Assembly: GCA_012514255.1 (NCBI GenBank)
Contig: JAAZAP010000386.1
Coordinates: forward strand, 1-37,457
DNA from: Bacteroidales bacterium
GTDB taxonomy: Bacteria > Bacteroidota > Bacteroidia > Bacteroidales > VadinHA17
Length of the DNA: 37,457 bases
Direction: 5' to 3'
Part shown: positions 16,328 to 25,587 of the stretch, piece by piece
Layout: every line of letters begins with the position of its first letter
Position numbering within the stretch: position 1 is the stretch's first letter
Program-made: the position numbers and the translations under genes
The notes under the pieces: generated by a model
What the model saw: the letters and a program-made list of their open reading frames with translations, nothing else
Told to the model about the DNA's origin: nothing
Databases searched by the model: none

Positions 16328-17284
16328 ATGGCACTTCAGATAGTTTTATTGATAGCCGGCCTGGCATTGCTTATTGCCGGGGCCGACTGGCTTGTTGGCG
16401 GAGCCTCCTCACTTGCAAAAAAATTCAAAATATCAGATCTGACAATAGGGTTGACAATAGTAGCCTTCGGCACGTCGGCTCCGGAGCTTGTCGTTAATCT
16501 GTTTGCCTCAACCACCGATCACCAGGACATATTCTTCGGGAACATTTTAGGCAGCAATAATTTCAATCTGTTCATTATTCTGGGCATAGCGGGAGTGATA
16601 CTTCCCCTGAAGGTTCAGGTCAGCACGGTATGGAAAGAGATACCGATGTCACTGGCAGCCGTTGTGGCCGTCTACCTGATGGTGCATATTCCTTCTCCCA
16701 ATGGTGAGATGATGCTGGGCAGAATTGACGGCATCATTCTCCTTGGACTCTTTGTACTGTTCCAGTTCTATATCTACAGACAGATAAAGGAATATACGCC
16801 GGAAGAGACCGCTCACAAGCCTGCCGGCCCGTTATTTAAGATGATAGCTTTCATCATCCTCGGTATTGCCGGGCTGATAATTGGAGGGAGACTGGTTCTC
16901 GACAATGCAGTTCTGATGGCAAAAGCGCTAGGGGTAAGTGAAAAGGTCATCGGGCTTACCATCATTGCAGCCGGGACCTCTCTGCCTGAGCTCGCCACAT
17001 CAGTTGTTGCCGCATTTAAGAAGAATCCTGACATTGCCGTGGGAAACATAGTAGGTTCCAATATCTTCAATCTTCTGCTTGTTAGCGGAATGATCTCCCT
17101 CTTCAGTCCTGTTAAATACAGTCCGATTTTTGATATAGACTTCTATATCCTTGCCGCAGGTACAGTTGTTCTCTTCATTAACCTGATTGCATGGCGGAAG
17201 CACAGGCTCGACCGGTGGGAGGCAGCGATGCTCCTGACGTTTTACGTCGGATATACCGTATTTCTCATTTCCAGACAGGGATAA
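16328..17284 (+). CDS. yrbG: CaCA family Na+/Ca2+ antiporter, YrbG-like
   Basis: A 318-residue membrane protein with ten predicted helices in two homologous halves. Each half carries the CaCA alpha repeat: IGLTIVAFGTSAPELVVN with GNILGSNNFN in the first, and IGLTIIAAGTSLPELATS with GNIVGSNIFN in the second. The two acidic residues in the PEL motifs coordinate the transported cation. An N-terminal GADWLVGGASSLA is standard for the bacterial K+-independent branch. Length is normal. It is preceded by a 100-base gap and converges with the next gene with only six bases between their ends, so no separate terminator is visible. Confidence 0.93.
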   Translation: MALQIVLLIAGLALLIAGADWLVGGASSLAKKFKISDLTIGLTIVAFGTSAPELVVNLFASTTDHQDIFFGNILGSNNFNLFIILGIAGVILPLKVQVSTVWKEIPMSLAAVVAVYLMVHIPSPNGEMMLGRIDGIILLGLFVLFQFYIYRQIKEYTPEETAHKPAGPLFKMIAFIILGIAGLIIGGRLVLDNAVLMAKALGVSEKVIGLTIIAAGTSLPELATSVVAAFKKNPDIAVGNIVGSNIFNLLLVSGMISLFSPVKYSPIFDIDFYILAAGTVVLFINLIAWRKHRLDRWEAAMLLTFYVGYTVFLISRQG

Positions 17285-17290
17285 TCCCGG

Positions 17291-19180
17291 TCAGTTTCGC
17301 TCTCTCACGGGGCATCGCCGGAGAGGGTATGCACCCACGTAAGCCTGATCACGTTTCTTCATCTTCAGCAAAGACTGAATTTCTGCCGGCGGCAGTGAAG
17401 CTGCGGTATGGCCGCCAAAGCCGGGCAGCGTTCTGTAGTTATCCAGTTCAGGGCTCATGAAAACATTATAATCAGTGAATAAGAGGCTTTTTACCTCGAA
17501 GCCCGGATGAAGGGTGTTTAGATCTGCTGGCGAGTTCATAGCGGTAATGCACTGTTCATTATCTGCCGGGCTCCATAATATCAGTGGCATCTCACTCCTG
17601 CTCCTGTTACTTACATAGACGTTATTATCAAGTCTGCTTAGCTGGGGTTCGGGAAGCCTCTCGCACAGCATGCTTCGTTGCCAGATGAAGAGGTGTGGTC
17701 TGTTGAGGCTGGTGTCTGCCACCATCAGGTTATTGACAAAGATGTGCCCGTCACGTTCCTCCACATCAGGACCTGTTGCCGGGTGCCACCCGAAGTGGTC
17801 GCCCTCGGCGCTGCGTTCACTTCGACTGATGCAAGCGGTACTGTTAACAAGTGTGTTATTGTACATCTTCGCGTCACAGCTGTTGAGGATATGTATCCCG
17901 AGTTCGCAGTTGATAAAAACGTTTCCGGCACAGATAGCTCCTTTTGATATCTCAAAGAAGAAGCCGCTCTCGCTGGGCCAGGTCTGAAGGTATGAGACCG
18001 CCCTGCCTTTCAGTCCGACATTTTCAATCCAGTTATTGGTAAAGACGGCATCGACATTGCCGACATCATACCATATTCCGTTTGAGAAGGGAAGGTCGGT
18101 CACCAGGTTATCATTGCATGTAACCCGGTAGCACTGGTTGAATATTTTCACGGCTGCGGGGTAGTACCCGCTGATGCGCTCAATATTGTTTCTCATGAAG
18201 ATGTTCTTCTCGAGCAGGACGTCAGATGAGCTGAGGATATAGATCCCCTCGGTGCTTGTATCGCTTACCCTGCAGTTGCGTATTGTCAGCCTGTCTCCGC
18301 GGAGGTATGCGGCAACGCGTGAACAGAATGAAATTGTACAATGTTCCAGGGTAGTGCCGACCACATCCTTCCCGTGTTCCGATTCAGGAGAAATGCCTTC
18401 CGGATCCTTTCCGTCGATCTCCAGTGCCCTGTAGGCATATTGTGTAAAGGTGACTCCCCTTATCACTGGTCCGCGACCGTCCGAGGGTCTGCCATGGCAC
18501 TCGCCTGTGATACGGTTGATAGCAACATTGTGGGCAGTTATCTCCACAAGTTTGTCTTTGGGATCAACGCCAATATAAACCAGTCCTGTTTTATAATCAA
18601 TGAAGAATGTGTTTTCATTCACCTCTCCCTCATAACCGGTAGACTGAAGGAACCTGCCGTCAATAAAGACCATGTCATCATTGAAACGGTGCAGTGGTGT
18701 ATCCTTACCGCTCCTCAGCCTCTGCCACCAGTCGGCCGGAGCTGATGGGAAAAGACGCTCCCATTTGGTAACCCAGAGACCATTCCCCAGGTTCATCCAC
18801 TGAGTGGCCACTTCGGTCCCGCTGAAGACCGGCAGCTCATCCATGTATGGCTGGATGGTTATCCCCTGGTTGATTACCAGGTCACCGGTCCTGTATGTAC
18901 CGCCGCGCATGATGATCACATCCCCGGTGGTTGCTGCCGCAATGGCTTTTTCTATGGTTGCAGGAGCAGAAATGTTCTCCCCTGTTGCATTGCTGTCTCC
19001 GTCCGGTGCGACGAATATTATGCGTCCCGCTTTTTCAGGGACCGGCCATGTCTGCCTGACCGGTCCGTAAGGCCCGCCTGAAGGCTGAGCGCCGGCAGGT
19101 GCCAGAAAGACAATAATCAGCAGGGCTGTTGCAACCGTCCGGAAAAAAGCAGTTAACTTTAGTGAGTGTTCTGTGTTCAT
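17291..19180 (-). CDS. secreted right-handed parallel beta-helix protein
   Basis: About 629 residues from the ATG chosen here. Signal peptide MNTEHSLKL...LAPAGAQ. The mature protein opens with FVAPDGDSNATGEN-SAPATIEKAIAAATTGDVIIMRGGTYR, the classic entry into a right-handed beta-helix. Repeated coils follow (TIRNCRVSDTSTEGIYILSSS, VLLEKNIFMRNN, VFTNNWIENVGLKGRAV, IHILNSCDAKMYNNTLVNST). An insert near 130-210 (WMNLGNGLWVTKWERLF, FNDDMVFIDGRFLQS) resembles the cap seen in polysaccharide lyase/epimerase-like beta-helix proteins. A carbohydrate substrate is likely but cannot be named. An in-frame ATG at 19198 would add six residues. Divergent from the phosphodiester glycosidase gene across about 70 bases. 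Confidence 0.85.
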   Translation of the reverse strand: MNTEHSLKLTAFFRTVATALLIIVFLAPAGAQPSGGPYGPVRQTWPVPEKAGRIIFVAPDGDSNATGENISAPATIEKAIAAATTGDVIIMRGGTYRTGDLVINQGITIQPYMDELPVFSGTEVATQWMNLGNGLWVTKWERLFPSAPADWWQRLRSGKDTPLHRFNDDMVFIDGRFLQSTGYEGEVNENTFFIDYKTGLVYIGVDPKDKLVEITAHNVAINRITGECHGRPSDGRGPVIRGVTFTQYAYRALEIDGKDPEGISPESEHGKDVVGTTLEHCTISFCSRVAAYLRGDRLTIRNCRVSDTSTEGIYILSSSDVLLEKNIFMRNNIERISGYYPAAVKIFNQCYRVTCNDNLVTDLPFSNGIWYDVGNVDAVFTNNWIENVGLKGRAVSYLQTWPSESGFFFEISKGAICAGNVFINCELGIHILNSCDAKMYNNTLVNSTACISRSERSAEGDHFGWHPATGPDVEERDGHIFVNNLMVADTSLNRPHLFIWQRSMLCERLPEPQLSRLDNNVYVSNRSRSEMPLILWSPADNEQCITAMNSPADLNTLHPGFEVKSLLFTDYNVFMSPELDNYRTLPGFGGHTAASLPPAEIQSLLKMKKRDQAYVGAYPLRRCPVRERN

Positions 19181-19249
19181 GTTACATGGAGTTATCATTA
19201 TGAAACCGATTTCATAAAGTTATGAAACTTTAAAGTATCAGCACATAAT

Positions 19250-20089
19250 ATGAGAATTAAAAGTATCATTACCACAGCTGTTTTATTGCTTCTTTCATCA
19301 TTTGCCGCAGGGCAGGCATTACATGTCGAACAGTCACTGTCAGAGATTGAATGGAGTAGCCGGACCATAATTGAAGGTGTAGTTCTGAAGTCAGCGCAGT
19401 TGCGGTTGTTCAATTCTGACCAGGCAATTTATATTGTTGAAACCGATACCACTGCGGGGCGGTTTGAGTTTGGTGTAGCAGCCGGTGACAAGCCTCTCGT
19501 CACCAGTGCCTATGCGGCCGGTGAGGATGTGCTCGCCGCTATCAACGGCACCTTCTTCAACATGCAGGAGGGTCACAATGTCCACTACGTAAGGGTGAAC
19601 GATTCCATAGTGGCGGTAACCGATGAAAAGGAGTACGGCATAAGAGCCACAGGTGTTTTTACTGCCACTGGTGAGGCGGTTGACATATCGGCATGGGGGC
19701 CGGAAAAGGAAGATGCCGGGGTGGTGAAGGCTGAGGATGCCATTGTCACCGGTCCACTCCTCATGGATGACGGGCGGGAGACTTTCCTTGACAGCATCAA
19801 TTTCAACAAGAATCGCCATCCCCGCTCAATGCTGGGCATTACCGGCGAGGGGCATGTCCTGTTCATTGCCATTGACGGCAGGCAGCCGGGTTATGCCGAG
19901 GGAATGAGTCTTTTTGAGCTGAGGCAGCTGGCGCGCAGCCTGGGATGCACTGAGATCCTCAATCTTGATGGAGGCGGCTCAACAACACTCTACGTGAGAG
20001 GAGAAGAGACCAACGGTGTGGTCAACAAGCCCTCCGGGAAGGTTGAAAGGCCCGTACCAAGTATTGTTTTTGTAAAAGTGACTGAATAG
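19250..20089 (+). CDS. phosphodiester glycosidase family (NAGPA-like) protein
   Basis: A 279-residue exported protein with a signal peptide ending AAGQ (about residue 22). The NAGPA domain is complete: [80 protein letters not shown] and a C-terminal [11 protein letters not shown] strand. The animal homologue removes GlcNAc from a phosphodiester; bacterial members are thought to act on cell-wall or exopolysaccharide glycosyl phosphodiesters. It faces a beta-helix protein divergently, so both may act on the same glycan. The shared intergenic region holds no clear TAnnTTTG element on this strand. Confidence 0.92.
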   Translation: MRIKSIITTAVLLLLSSFAAGQALHVEQSLSEIEWSSRTIIEGVVLKSAQLRLFNSDQAIYIVETDTTAGRFEFGVAAGDKPLVTSAYAAGEDVLAAINGTFFNMQEGHNVHYVRVNDSIVAVTDEKEYGIRATGVFTATGEAVDISAWGPEKEDAGVVKAEDAIVTGPLLMDDGRETFLDSINFNKNRHPRSMLGITGEGHVLFIAIDGRQPGYAEGMSLFELRQLARSLGCTEILNLDGGGSTTLYVRGEETNGVVNKPSGKVERPVPSIVFVKVTE

Positions 20090-20106
20090 TTAAAACGCAA
20101 TCAGAT

Positions 20107-20688
20107 ATGAGTTATACACTACAACCCGGCCGGAAGGCTATAGATTTCAGGCTGCCCGCCACTGACGGCAGGGAATACAGCCTGGCAGACTTTGATGATA
20201 ATCCTTACCTGGTGATCTTCTTCACCTGCAATCACTGTCCCTATGTGACCGGGTCAGATGAGGTCACCAGGGCCACTGCGGAAAAATTCCGTGACAGAGG
20301 TGTGGCCTTCGTCGGAATCAACTCTAACAGTGAACACACCTATGAGGAGGACAGCTTCCCGAACATGGTCAGGAGAATGGAGGAATACAAATTCCCGTGG
20401 AAATACCTGTATGACAGGGATCAGGCGGTGGTAAAGGCATATGGCGGGCTTAAAACGCCGCACTTCTTCGTCTTCAACCGTGACCGGAAACTGGTATATA
20501 CCGGCCGTGGAGTTGATTCTCCCCGAGACACCTCGCGCATGACCGTGAATGATCTTGAAAGGGCGCTGGAAGAACTCACATCAGGAAAAGCTATCAGCGT
20601 TCCGGTGACCAATCCCATAGGGTGCAACATCAAGTGGGAAGGCCGTGATGCCAAATGGATGCCGCCGGAAGCATGTGACCTGGTATGA
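20107..20688 (+). CDS. thioredoxin-fold (AhpC/TSA-like) protein with CNHC motif
   Basis: A 193-residue protein without a signal peptide. A peroxiredoxin/TlpA-like start ([22 protein letters not shown]) leads to FFTCNHCPY with the redox pair Cys41-Cys44, then VAFVGINSN, a [21 protein letters not shown] segment with the cis-Pro, and a C-terminal [10 protein letters not shown] containing a further Cys. This is the widespread cytoplasmic 'thioredoxin family protein' of about 190 residues, of unknown partner. It sits 17 bases after the NAGPA gene and 34 before the ABC ATPase, in one likely transcript. Confidence 0.9.
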   Translation: MSYTLQPGRKAIDFRLPATDGREYSLADFDDNPYLVIFFTCNHCPYVTGSDEVTRATAEKFRDRGVAFVGINSNSEHTYEEDSFPNMVRRMEEYKFPWKYLYDRDQAVVKAYGGLKTPHFFVFNRDRKLVYTGRGVDSPRDTSRMTVNDLERALEELTSGKAISVPVTNPIGCNIKWEGRDAKWMPPEACDLV

Positions 20689-20722
20689 GTACTTCAGGTG
20701 TCACCGAAACGTGTAACGCGTT

Positions 20723-21610
20723 ATGAGCACTCCAGCCATTCAGATCTCTGATCTAACCAAAAGATACGGCAAGGACCGGGGTATCGAGAAAATAAACCTG
20801 CAGGTTGAGGAGGGCGAGATCTTCGGTTTCATCGGTCCGAACGGTGCAGGCAAATCAACCACAATCCGCGTGTTGCTGAACCTTCTGTTCCCGACAGGCG
20901 GGAGTGCACGGATAATGGGTCTCGACATGGTAAAGGATTCGAAGAAGATCAGGAAACTGACCGGATACATCCCCTCTGAGGCCAATCCCTGGCCTGATAT
21001 GACAGCAAGAGAATTTCTTCATTATTGTGCATCGTTTTACAGCGTTCCCCGGGCTGAAAAGAAGATCCCGGAGCTGATGGAGGTGTTTGATATTGAGCCA
21101 GGCAGAAAGATCTCCAACCTCTCATCGGGAAACAGGAAAAAGCTCTCCATCATCCAGAGCCTGCTTCACAGTCCCGGGCTTCTAGTGGTGGATGAACCGA
21201 CCGCCGGGCTTGACCCGCTGATGCAGTCGAGGTTTTTCGATCTTCTTCGTTCGGAGAACAAGAGAGGGATGACCGTTTTCTTTTCATCGCATACCCTCAG
21301 CGATGTGCAGATGCTTTGCGGCCGGGTGGCCATTATAAAGGAAGGCAGGATAATCAATGTGGAAGCAATTGAGACGTTGAGGAAGAAACAACTTAAGAAT
21401 ATCAGGATTGAATTCGTTGACAGGGTACCTGAGAACATATCAGGCCTACCTGGAATGGAAAACGGTGTCAATGTATCAGGTAAGGTAATGGAATTCACCT
21501 GGTCAGGCGATATGAACAGCCTTATTGCCGCACTGAGTGGAAAGGATATTGCTGACATGACCGTCGAGGAGCCTTCGCTTGAAGAAATCTTCATGCACTA
21601 CTACAATTAG
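20723..21610 (+). CDS. ABC transporter ATP-binding protein
   Basis: A 295-residue ABC ATPase: Walker A GPNGAGKST (38-46), Q-loop replaced by a GYIPSEANPWPDMTARE stretch, signature LSSGNRKKLSI, Walker B LLVVDEPTAGLDP and the H-loop SSHT. The C-terminal tail of about 80 residues (IRIEFVDRVPENISGLPG, ending SLEEIFMHYY) is typical of ABC-2 type export ATPases. Its partner permease begins 14 bases later. Substrate unknown. Confidence 0.93.
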   Translation: MSTPAIQISDLTKRYGKDRGIEKINLQVEEGEIFGFIGPNGAGKSTTIRVLLNLLFPTGGSARIMGLDMVKDSKKIRKLTGYIPSEANPWPDMTAREFLHYCASFYSVPRAEKKIPELMEVFDIEPGRKISNLSSGNRKKLSIIQSLLHSPGLLVVDEPTAGLDPLMQSRFFDLLRSENKRGMTVFFSSHTLSDVQMLCGRVAIIKEGRIINVEAIETLRKKQLKNIRIEFVDRVPENISGLPGMENGVNVSGKVMEFTWSGDMNSLIAALSGKDIADMTVEEPSLEEIFMHYYN

Positions 21611-21624
21611 CCCGGATTGATAAG

Positions 21625-22434
21625 ATGAACAGGAGTTTACTTCTGAGGGAGCTTCGAAGCAATTCAACATCTCTGCTGGTGTGGACGGCAATCATAACCT
21701 TCCTTACCACAGCCACCATGTCTCTCTACGGCATCTTCCTTGAGAACAATGTAAAGATCCTGGCAATGATCAGTATACTCCCGGAAGGCGCATTGCAGTT
21801 CAAGGGAGTTTCCGATATCAACGACCTCTTTTCCGTACTTGGCTTTTATTCAGCCAATAATGTTATTTACATGCTGGTTCTGGGGAGCATCTACTCAATT
21901 TCACTTTCATCCAACATCCTGCTTAAGGAGGAGTACGGAAGAACGGCCGAGTTTCTTCTTTCATGGCCGGTAACAAGAGGGCAGGTCTTCTTCAGCAAAC
22001 TGGCAGTGGTAGTCATCAATATCCTTCTGATCAATCTGGTTACAGCCGTGGCCGGTTACATCTCACTGGAAACCTGCAAGAAGGAGCCTTATAATGTTGA
22101 TGCGTTTCTGATTATGTCATTGTACACCCTTTTGCTACACTTTTTCTTCGCTGCACTGGGTCTCTTCATTTCGGTGCTGATCAAAAAACCGAAACCAGTA
22201 ACCACCCTGAGTGTAGCGCTGGTAATGGTTCTATATTTCGTCTATACCATCTCTAATATCACACCTGATCTTTCATGGGCAGGATATGTCAGTCCCTACA
22301 AATTCATTGATCTCGATGTGGTTAATCCGGTCTACAGGATAGACCTGATAAATATTCTATATTTTACCCTGCTCCCTTTTCTGCTGATCTTCATCTCCCT
22401 GAGGATATATCTCAGGAAGGATATTTATCTTTAG
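21625..22434 (+). CDS. ABC-2 type transporter permease
   Basis: A 269-residue membrane protein with six predicted helices and a short cytoplasmic start (MNRSLLLRELRSN), as in the ABC-2/NatB-like permeases. LLKEEYGRTAEFLLSWPVTRGQVFFSKL is the characteristic coupling segment after the second helix. It follows the ATPase at 14 bases, so together they make a two-component exporter of unknown substrate. After its stop there is a strong AAGGAGGT (22435-22442) with no start codon near enough to use it. Confidence 0.9.
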   Translation: MNRSLLLRELRSNSTSLLVWTAIITFLTTATMSLYGIFLENNVKILAMISILPEGALQFKGVSDINDLFSVLGFYSANNVIYMLVLGSIYSISLSSNILLKEEYGRTAEFLLSWPVTRGQVFFSKLAVVVINILLINLVTAVAGYISLETCKKEPYNVDAFLIMSLYTLLLHFFFAALGLFISVLIKKPKPVTTLSVALVMVLYFVYTISNITPDLSWAGYVSPYKFIDLDVVNPVYRIDLINILYFTLLPFLLIFISLRIYLRKDIYL

Positions 22435-22493
22435 AAGGAGGTTAGAGCCCTGCAGAAAACCAAAAGAAGCGAGCGGAAAAAAATCAGTCAATA

Positions 22494-22967
22494 ATGATGA
22501 CCAGGACAATCATTTCAGTACTAATGACGATGACAATTATGGTTTCAGGCCCCATGCGGTCACAGCAATACTCAGGAAACATCTTTGACGCGAGCGGCGA
22601 TATCGGGAATTGCGGGATCAAAGGGGCGTCTGATTTTCTTACGGAGAGCCAGGAATATACCCTGACAGGGTCGGGCAACAACATCTGGTTCGGCTCTGAC
22701 CAGTTTCATTTCGCATGGAAGAAGATGAAGGGCGATTTTATCCTCAATGCTGATGTCAGGGCAGATGACCACCCGTTTTACAGGCATGTGTATATCAGGA
22801 AGATGGAGGTTCCTAAGCCGAAAACAGGCCAGCAGTGCCCTGCAGGTCAGACGCCAGAGGTAATTGCTTATCTTTACGGCGGGCATGGCACCATCAATGT
22901 TCCGGGCTGGTCTCCTGACGGAAGGAAGGTGGCAATTGTGAGCAACAGCGGATCACTGTGCAATTAG
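22494..22967 (+). CDS. internally deleted TolB-like (PD40) protein, likely non-functional
   Basis: A 157-residue product with a signal peptide (about 1-24). Residues 25-89 match the N-terminal part of the exported TolB/PD40-type proteins (IFDASGDIGN, YTLTGSGNNIWFGSDQFHFAWKKMKGDFILNADV). Residues 91-150 match the far C-terminal part (DHPFYRHVYIRKM, EVIAYLYGGHGTINVPGWSPDGRKVAIVSN). Full members are about 400 residues or more, from memory. The joined frame is intact, so about 250 residues of propeller repeats seem to be missing at roughly 22758-22766. It may be a decaying gene or a real mini-protein. Its stop is one base before the next ATG. Confidence 0.7.
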   Translation: MMTRTIISVLMTMTIMVSGPMRSQQYSGNIFDASGDIGNCGIKGASDFLTESQEYTLTGSGNNIWFGSDQFHFAWKKMKGDFILNADVRADDHPFYRHVYIRKMEVPKPKTGQQCPAGQTPEVIAYLYGGHGTINVPGWSPDGRKVAIVSNSGSLCN

Positions 22968-22968
22968 T

Positions 22969-24723
22969 ATGATAAGGATACGAAAAATAACCAACCCCTT
23001 TCACGAGGCAAATATCAGGAAGATTGAAGCCGTGAAGGAGATACTGCGAAAGCAGTTTCCGGCTATCAGTGAAAAGAAGATCGGTGAGCTTGAGACTCAA
23101 TTCGTAAATCCTTTAAGCAAAAAGTATCAGACGGCCGTTTTCGTTGCAGAGGACATTCACGAGACAGTAAGAGCATTTGCGGTACTTCTTTACATGCATG
23201 ACCTGCAATTCTGTTATCTTGATTACATTGCTGCCTCACCTGCCAGTGCCTCATCGGGTCTGGGAGGGGCTCTTTACGAGCGTATAAGGGAAGAGGCTGT
23301 CTCGGTTGATGCCATCGGACTTTTTTTCGAGTGTCTGCCGGATGACCCTGCACTATGCAAAGATTCGCAGACGCTGGAGCAGAACCGGAAGAGACTTGCC
23401 TTTTATGAACGGTTCGGGGCCCGACCGGTTGCAAATACCCTGTATGAGACTCCCGTCAGGCCGGAAGATGACTGTCCCCCTTACCTCGTCTTTGACGGAC
23501 TGGGCCACCGTGAGACTCTTTCTGCAAGTGAGGTTCGCGAGATTGTAAGGGCAATACTTGAAAGGAAATATAGTGATTATTCAGGAGCTGATTATAACAA
23601 TATGGTTGTAAACAGCATCACTGACGATCCAGTGAGAATCAGGTCACCTCGCTATACGCGCAAAAGAGTTCTTCTGGAGAGTCCGGCAGCATTGCCGGAG
23701 AAGAAGAAGATCTGGCTTGCGGTCAATGACCGGCACTCGATCCATCATGTCAGGGAGCGGGGCTATGTTGAATCTCCTGTCAGGGTAAAAAGCATTCTCA
23801 GGGAGCTGGATAAAAGCGGATTGTTCAGGCCAGGAAGGATCAGGGAGTATCCCGACAGGCACATTCTTGATGTGCATGACGGCAACTACTTCAAATATTT
23901 CAAAAAGGTCAGCCGGAGTATTCCAAGGGGGCAATCGGTCTACCCGTATGTATTCCCCATAAGGTATGCCACGAGGGCACCAAAGGAATTGTCTGTCAGG
24001 GCAGGCTACTACTGTTTCGACACCTTCACCCCTCTCAACCAGGATGCTTTCCTGGCTGCCCGCTGGGGGGTCAACTGCGTGATGAGTGCAGCTGATGAGT
24101 TGCTGGCAGGCACACGGTATGCATATGTGCTTACCAGGCCGCCGGGTCATCATACTGAGCGCTCTGTCTTCGGCGGATTCTGTTACTTCAACAACTGTGC
24201 AATTGCAGCCCATTACCTGAGCCGCAGCGGCAGGGTTGCCATACTGGATATCGACTATCATCACGGTAACGGGCAGCAACAGATCTTTTACGGGAGGAAT
24301 GATGTACTTACAGTTTCCATCCACGGCCATCCCTCATTTGCATACCCCTATTTCTCGGGATTTGAGGAGGAGAAGGGCGAAGGAGCAGGTCTTGGCTTCA
24401 ATCATAATTTCCCACTCCCGGAGAAGGTGACACACGAGCAGTATGTAAAGGCGCTCAGCCGGGCTATTAGCATTATTAAAAAATTCAAACCTGATTACCT
24501 GATAGTTGCACTCGGGCTTGATCCTGCAAAGGGCGACCCGACCGGCACCTGGAGTTTTACTCACCGGGACTTTGCGGCAAACGGGGAGATGATCGGCAGC
24601 CTTAAACTGCCGACGCTGGTGGTTCAGGAAGGGGGTTACCGGAACCAGTCGCTTGGGGTCAATGCCAGGGCTTTTTTCACAGGTCTGCACAGTTCTCATA
24701 ATGGCAAAAAACTAATGAAATGA
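22969..24723 (+). CDS. GNAT acetyltransferase - histone deacetylase-family fusion
   Basis: A 584-residue two-domain enzyme. Residues 1-160: GNAT fold with acetyl-CoA loop region SSGLGGALYERI (95-106) and RLAFYERFGARPV near 142-154; the usual Q/R at the start of the loop is missing. Residues about 245-575: HDAC/acetylpolyamine amidohydrolase domain with PPGHH (391-395), zinc ligands Asp429 and His431 in DIDYHHGNG, the third ligand probably Asp518 (GLDPAKGDP), and the transition-state Tyr557 in EGGY. All catalytic positions of the deacetylase are kept. Acetyl transfer and removal in one chain suggest control of a protein or polyamine acetylation state. Translation is coupled to the next gene by an ATGA overlap (24720-24723). 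Confidence 0.9.
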   Translation: MIRIRKITNPFHEANIRKIEAVKEILRKQFPAISEKKIGELETQFVNPLSKKYQTAVFVAEDIHETVRAFAVLLYMHDLQFCYLDYIAASPASASSGLGGALYERIREEAVSVDAIGLFFECLPDDPALCKDSQTLEQNRKRLAFYERFGARPVANTLYETPVRPEDDCPPYLVFDGLGHRETLSASEVREIVRAILERKYSDYSGADYNNMVVNSITDDPVRIRSPRYTRKRVLLESPAALPEKKKIWLAVNDRHSIHHVRERGYVESPVRVKSILRELDKSGLFRPGRIREYPDRHILDVHDGNYFKYFKKVSRSIPRGQSVYPYVFPIRYATRAPKELSVRAGYYCFDTFTPLNQDAFLAARWGVNCVMSAADELLAGTRYAYVLTRPPGHHTERSVFGGFCYFNNCAIAAHYLSRSGRVAILDIDYHHGNGQQQIFYGRNDVLTVSIHGHPSFAYPYFSGFEEEKGEGAGLGFNHNFPLPEKVTHEQYVKALSRAISIIKKFKPDYLIVALGLDPAKGDPTGTWSFTHRDFAANGEMIGSLKLPTLVVQEGGYRNQSLGVNARAFFTGLHSSHNGKKLMK

Positions 24724-25580
24724 AGAAATCGATATTTAATGCTGCAGGCATTAAGCGATACCTCCTGGTAGCGGCGATACTGGTGGTCGCGATCATTCTC
24801 CTCGCCAATAAACTGGTTATCTGGGGTGCAGCATTCCTTGCCGCGGGCCTGATTATCCTTGGTATTCAGCAGCTGATTCTGCTGAATGTTAAGGTTTCGA
24901 AGTTTGAAGATAATATCACCGGGCTGGAGGAGAAGAACCAGAATCTTGCGAAGATGAATGAGAAGCTGATCGAAGAGAACGCATTCCTTAAGGAGAGGCA
25001 TTTCCAGATAACACAGATCAAGAGCATCCTGGAGATGAATCTCTTCGAGATAGATACCAGGTTTAAGCGGACAATAAACAAAACGGAGATGTTAAATGAC
25101 CGTGAGATACGGTACATCGGCAGCCTGGGGGTCTCGCTCAAGGCGAAGTATGGCATTGACCTTAAAGAGCTTCGATTCAAATACCTGCCGGAAAGTGACG
25201 AGCTTGTCGTAGCCAATATCAATCCCCGGTTTCTCTCTTTCGGCAACCGCAAGCTGGAGTGGGAGTTCTTTGAGACGCTGGAGTACCGCAGGCAACTGCC
25301 CCTGACGGTGAAGAGGTGGATGACCAGTGACGACCTGGCTGAGAGGGCGGAGAAGCTGAAGGAGGAGGTCCGTCTTCAGACCGAGCAATCGCTTGAAAGC
25401 GGGCCGGAGGAGTTTGCATGGATCATGGAACCGATCAGGGAGAACGTTGAGAATACGATCAGGATTATGTTCAAGGGTATCTGCAGCAACATCCGCATTG
25501 CTGAACTGCCTGACAGCAGTTTCGTACCTCTTGAAAGCATCAAGCTTGACAGGCTGGAGGAACAAAAGAAACTCAAATAA
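24720..25580 (+). CDS. membrane-anchored coiled-coil protein
   Basis: A 286-residue protein: two close membrane helices (about 13-30 and 33-55), a coiled coil (about 58-100; KFEDNITGLEEKNQNLAKMNEKLIEEN), then an alpha/beta domain (IRYIGSLGVSLKAKYGIDLKELRFKYLPESDELVVANINPRFLSF) with WEFFETLEYRRQLPLTVKRW, and a helical charged C terminus. The soluble part faces the cytoplasm by the positive-inside rule. Not a family I recognise. Its ATG overlaps the stop of the GNAT-HDAC fusion, so the two are made in step and probably act together. Confidence 0.75.
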   Translation: MKKSIFNAAGIKRYLLVAAILVVAIILLANKLVIWGAAFLAAGLIILGIQQLILLNVKVSKFEDNITGLEEKNQNLAKMNEKLIEENAFLKERHFQITQIKSILEMNLFEIDTRFKRTINKTEMLNDREIRYIGSLGVSLKAKYGIDLKELRFKYLPESDELVVANINPRFLSFGNRKLEWEFFETLEYRRQLPLTVKRWMTSDDLAERAEKLKEEVRLQTEQSLESGPEEFAWIMEPIRENVENTIRIMFKGICSNIRIAELPDSSFVPLESIKLDRLEEQKKLK

Positions 25581-25587
25581 ATTATTG

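Noticed and set aside
22435..22442. Strong Shine-Dalgarno AAGGAGGT after the ABC permease stop
   Set aside because: No ATG, GTG or TTG lies within a usable distance; the next gene starts 52 bases later. It may be a leftover of a lost gene or chance.
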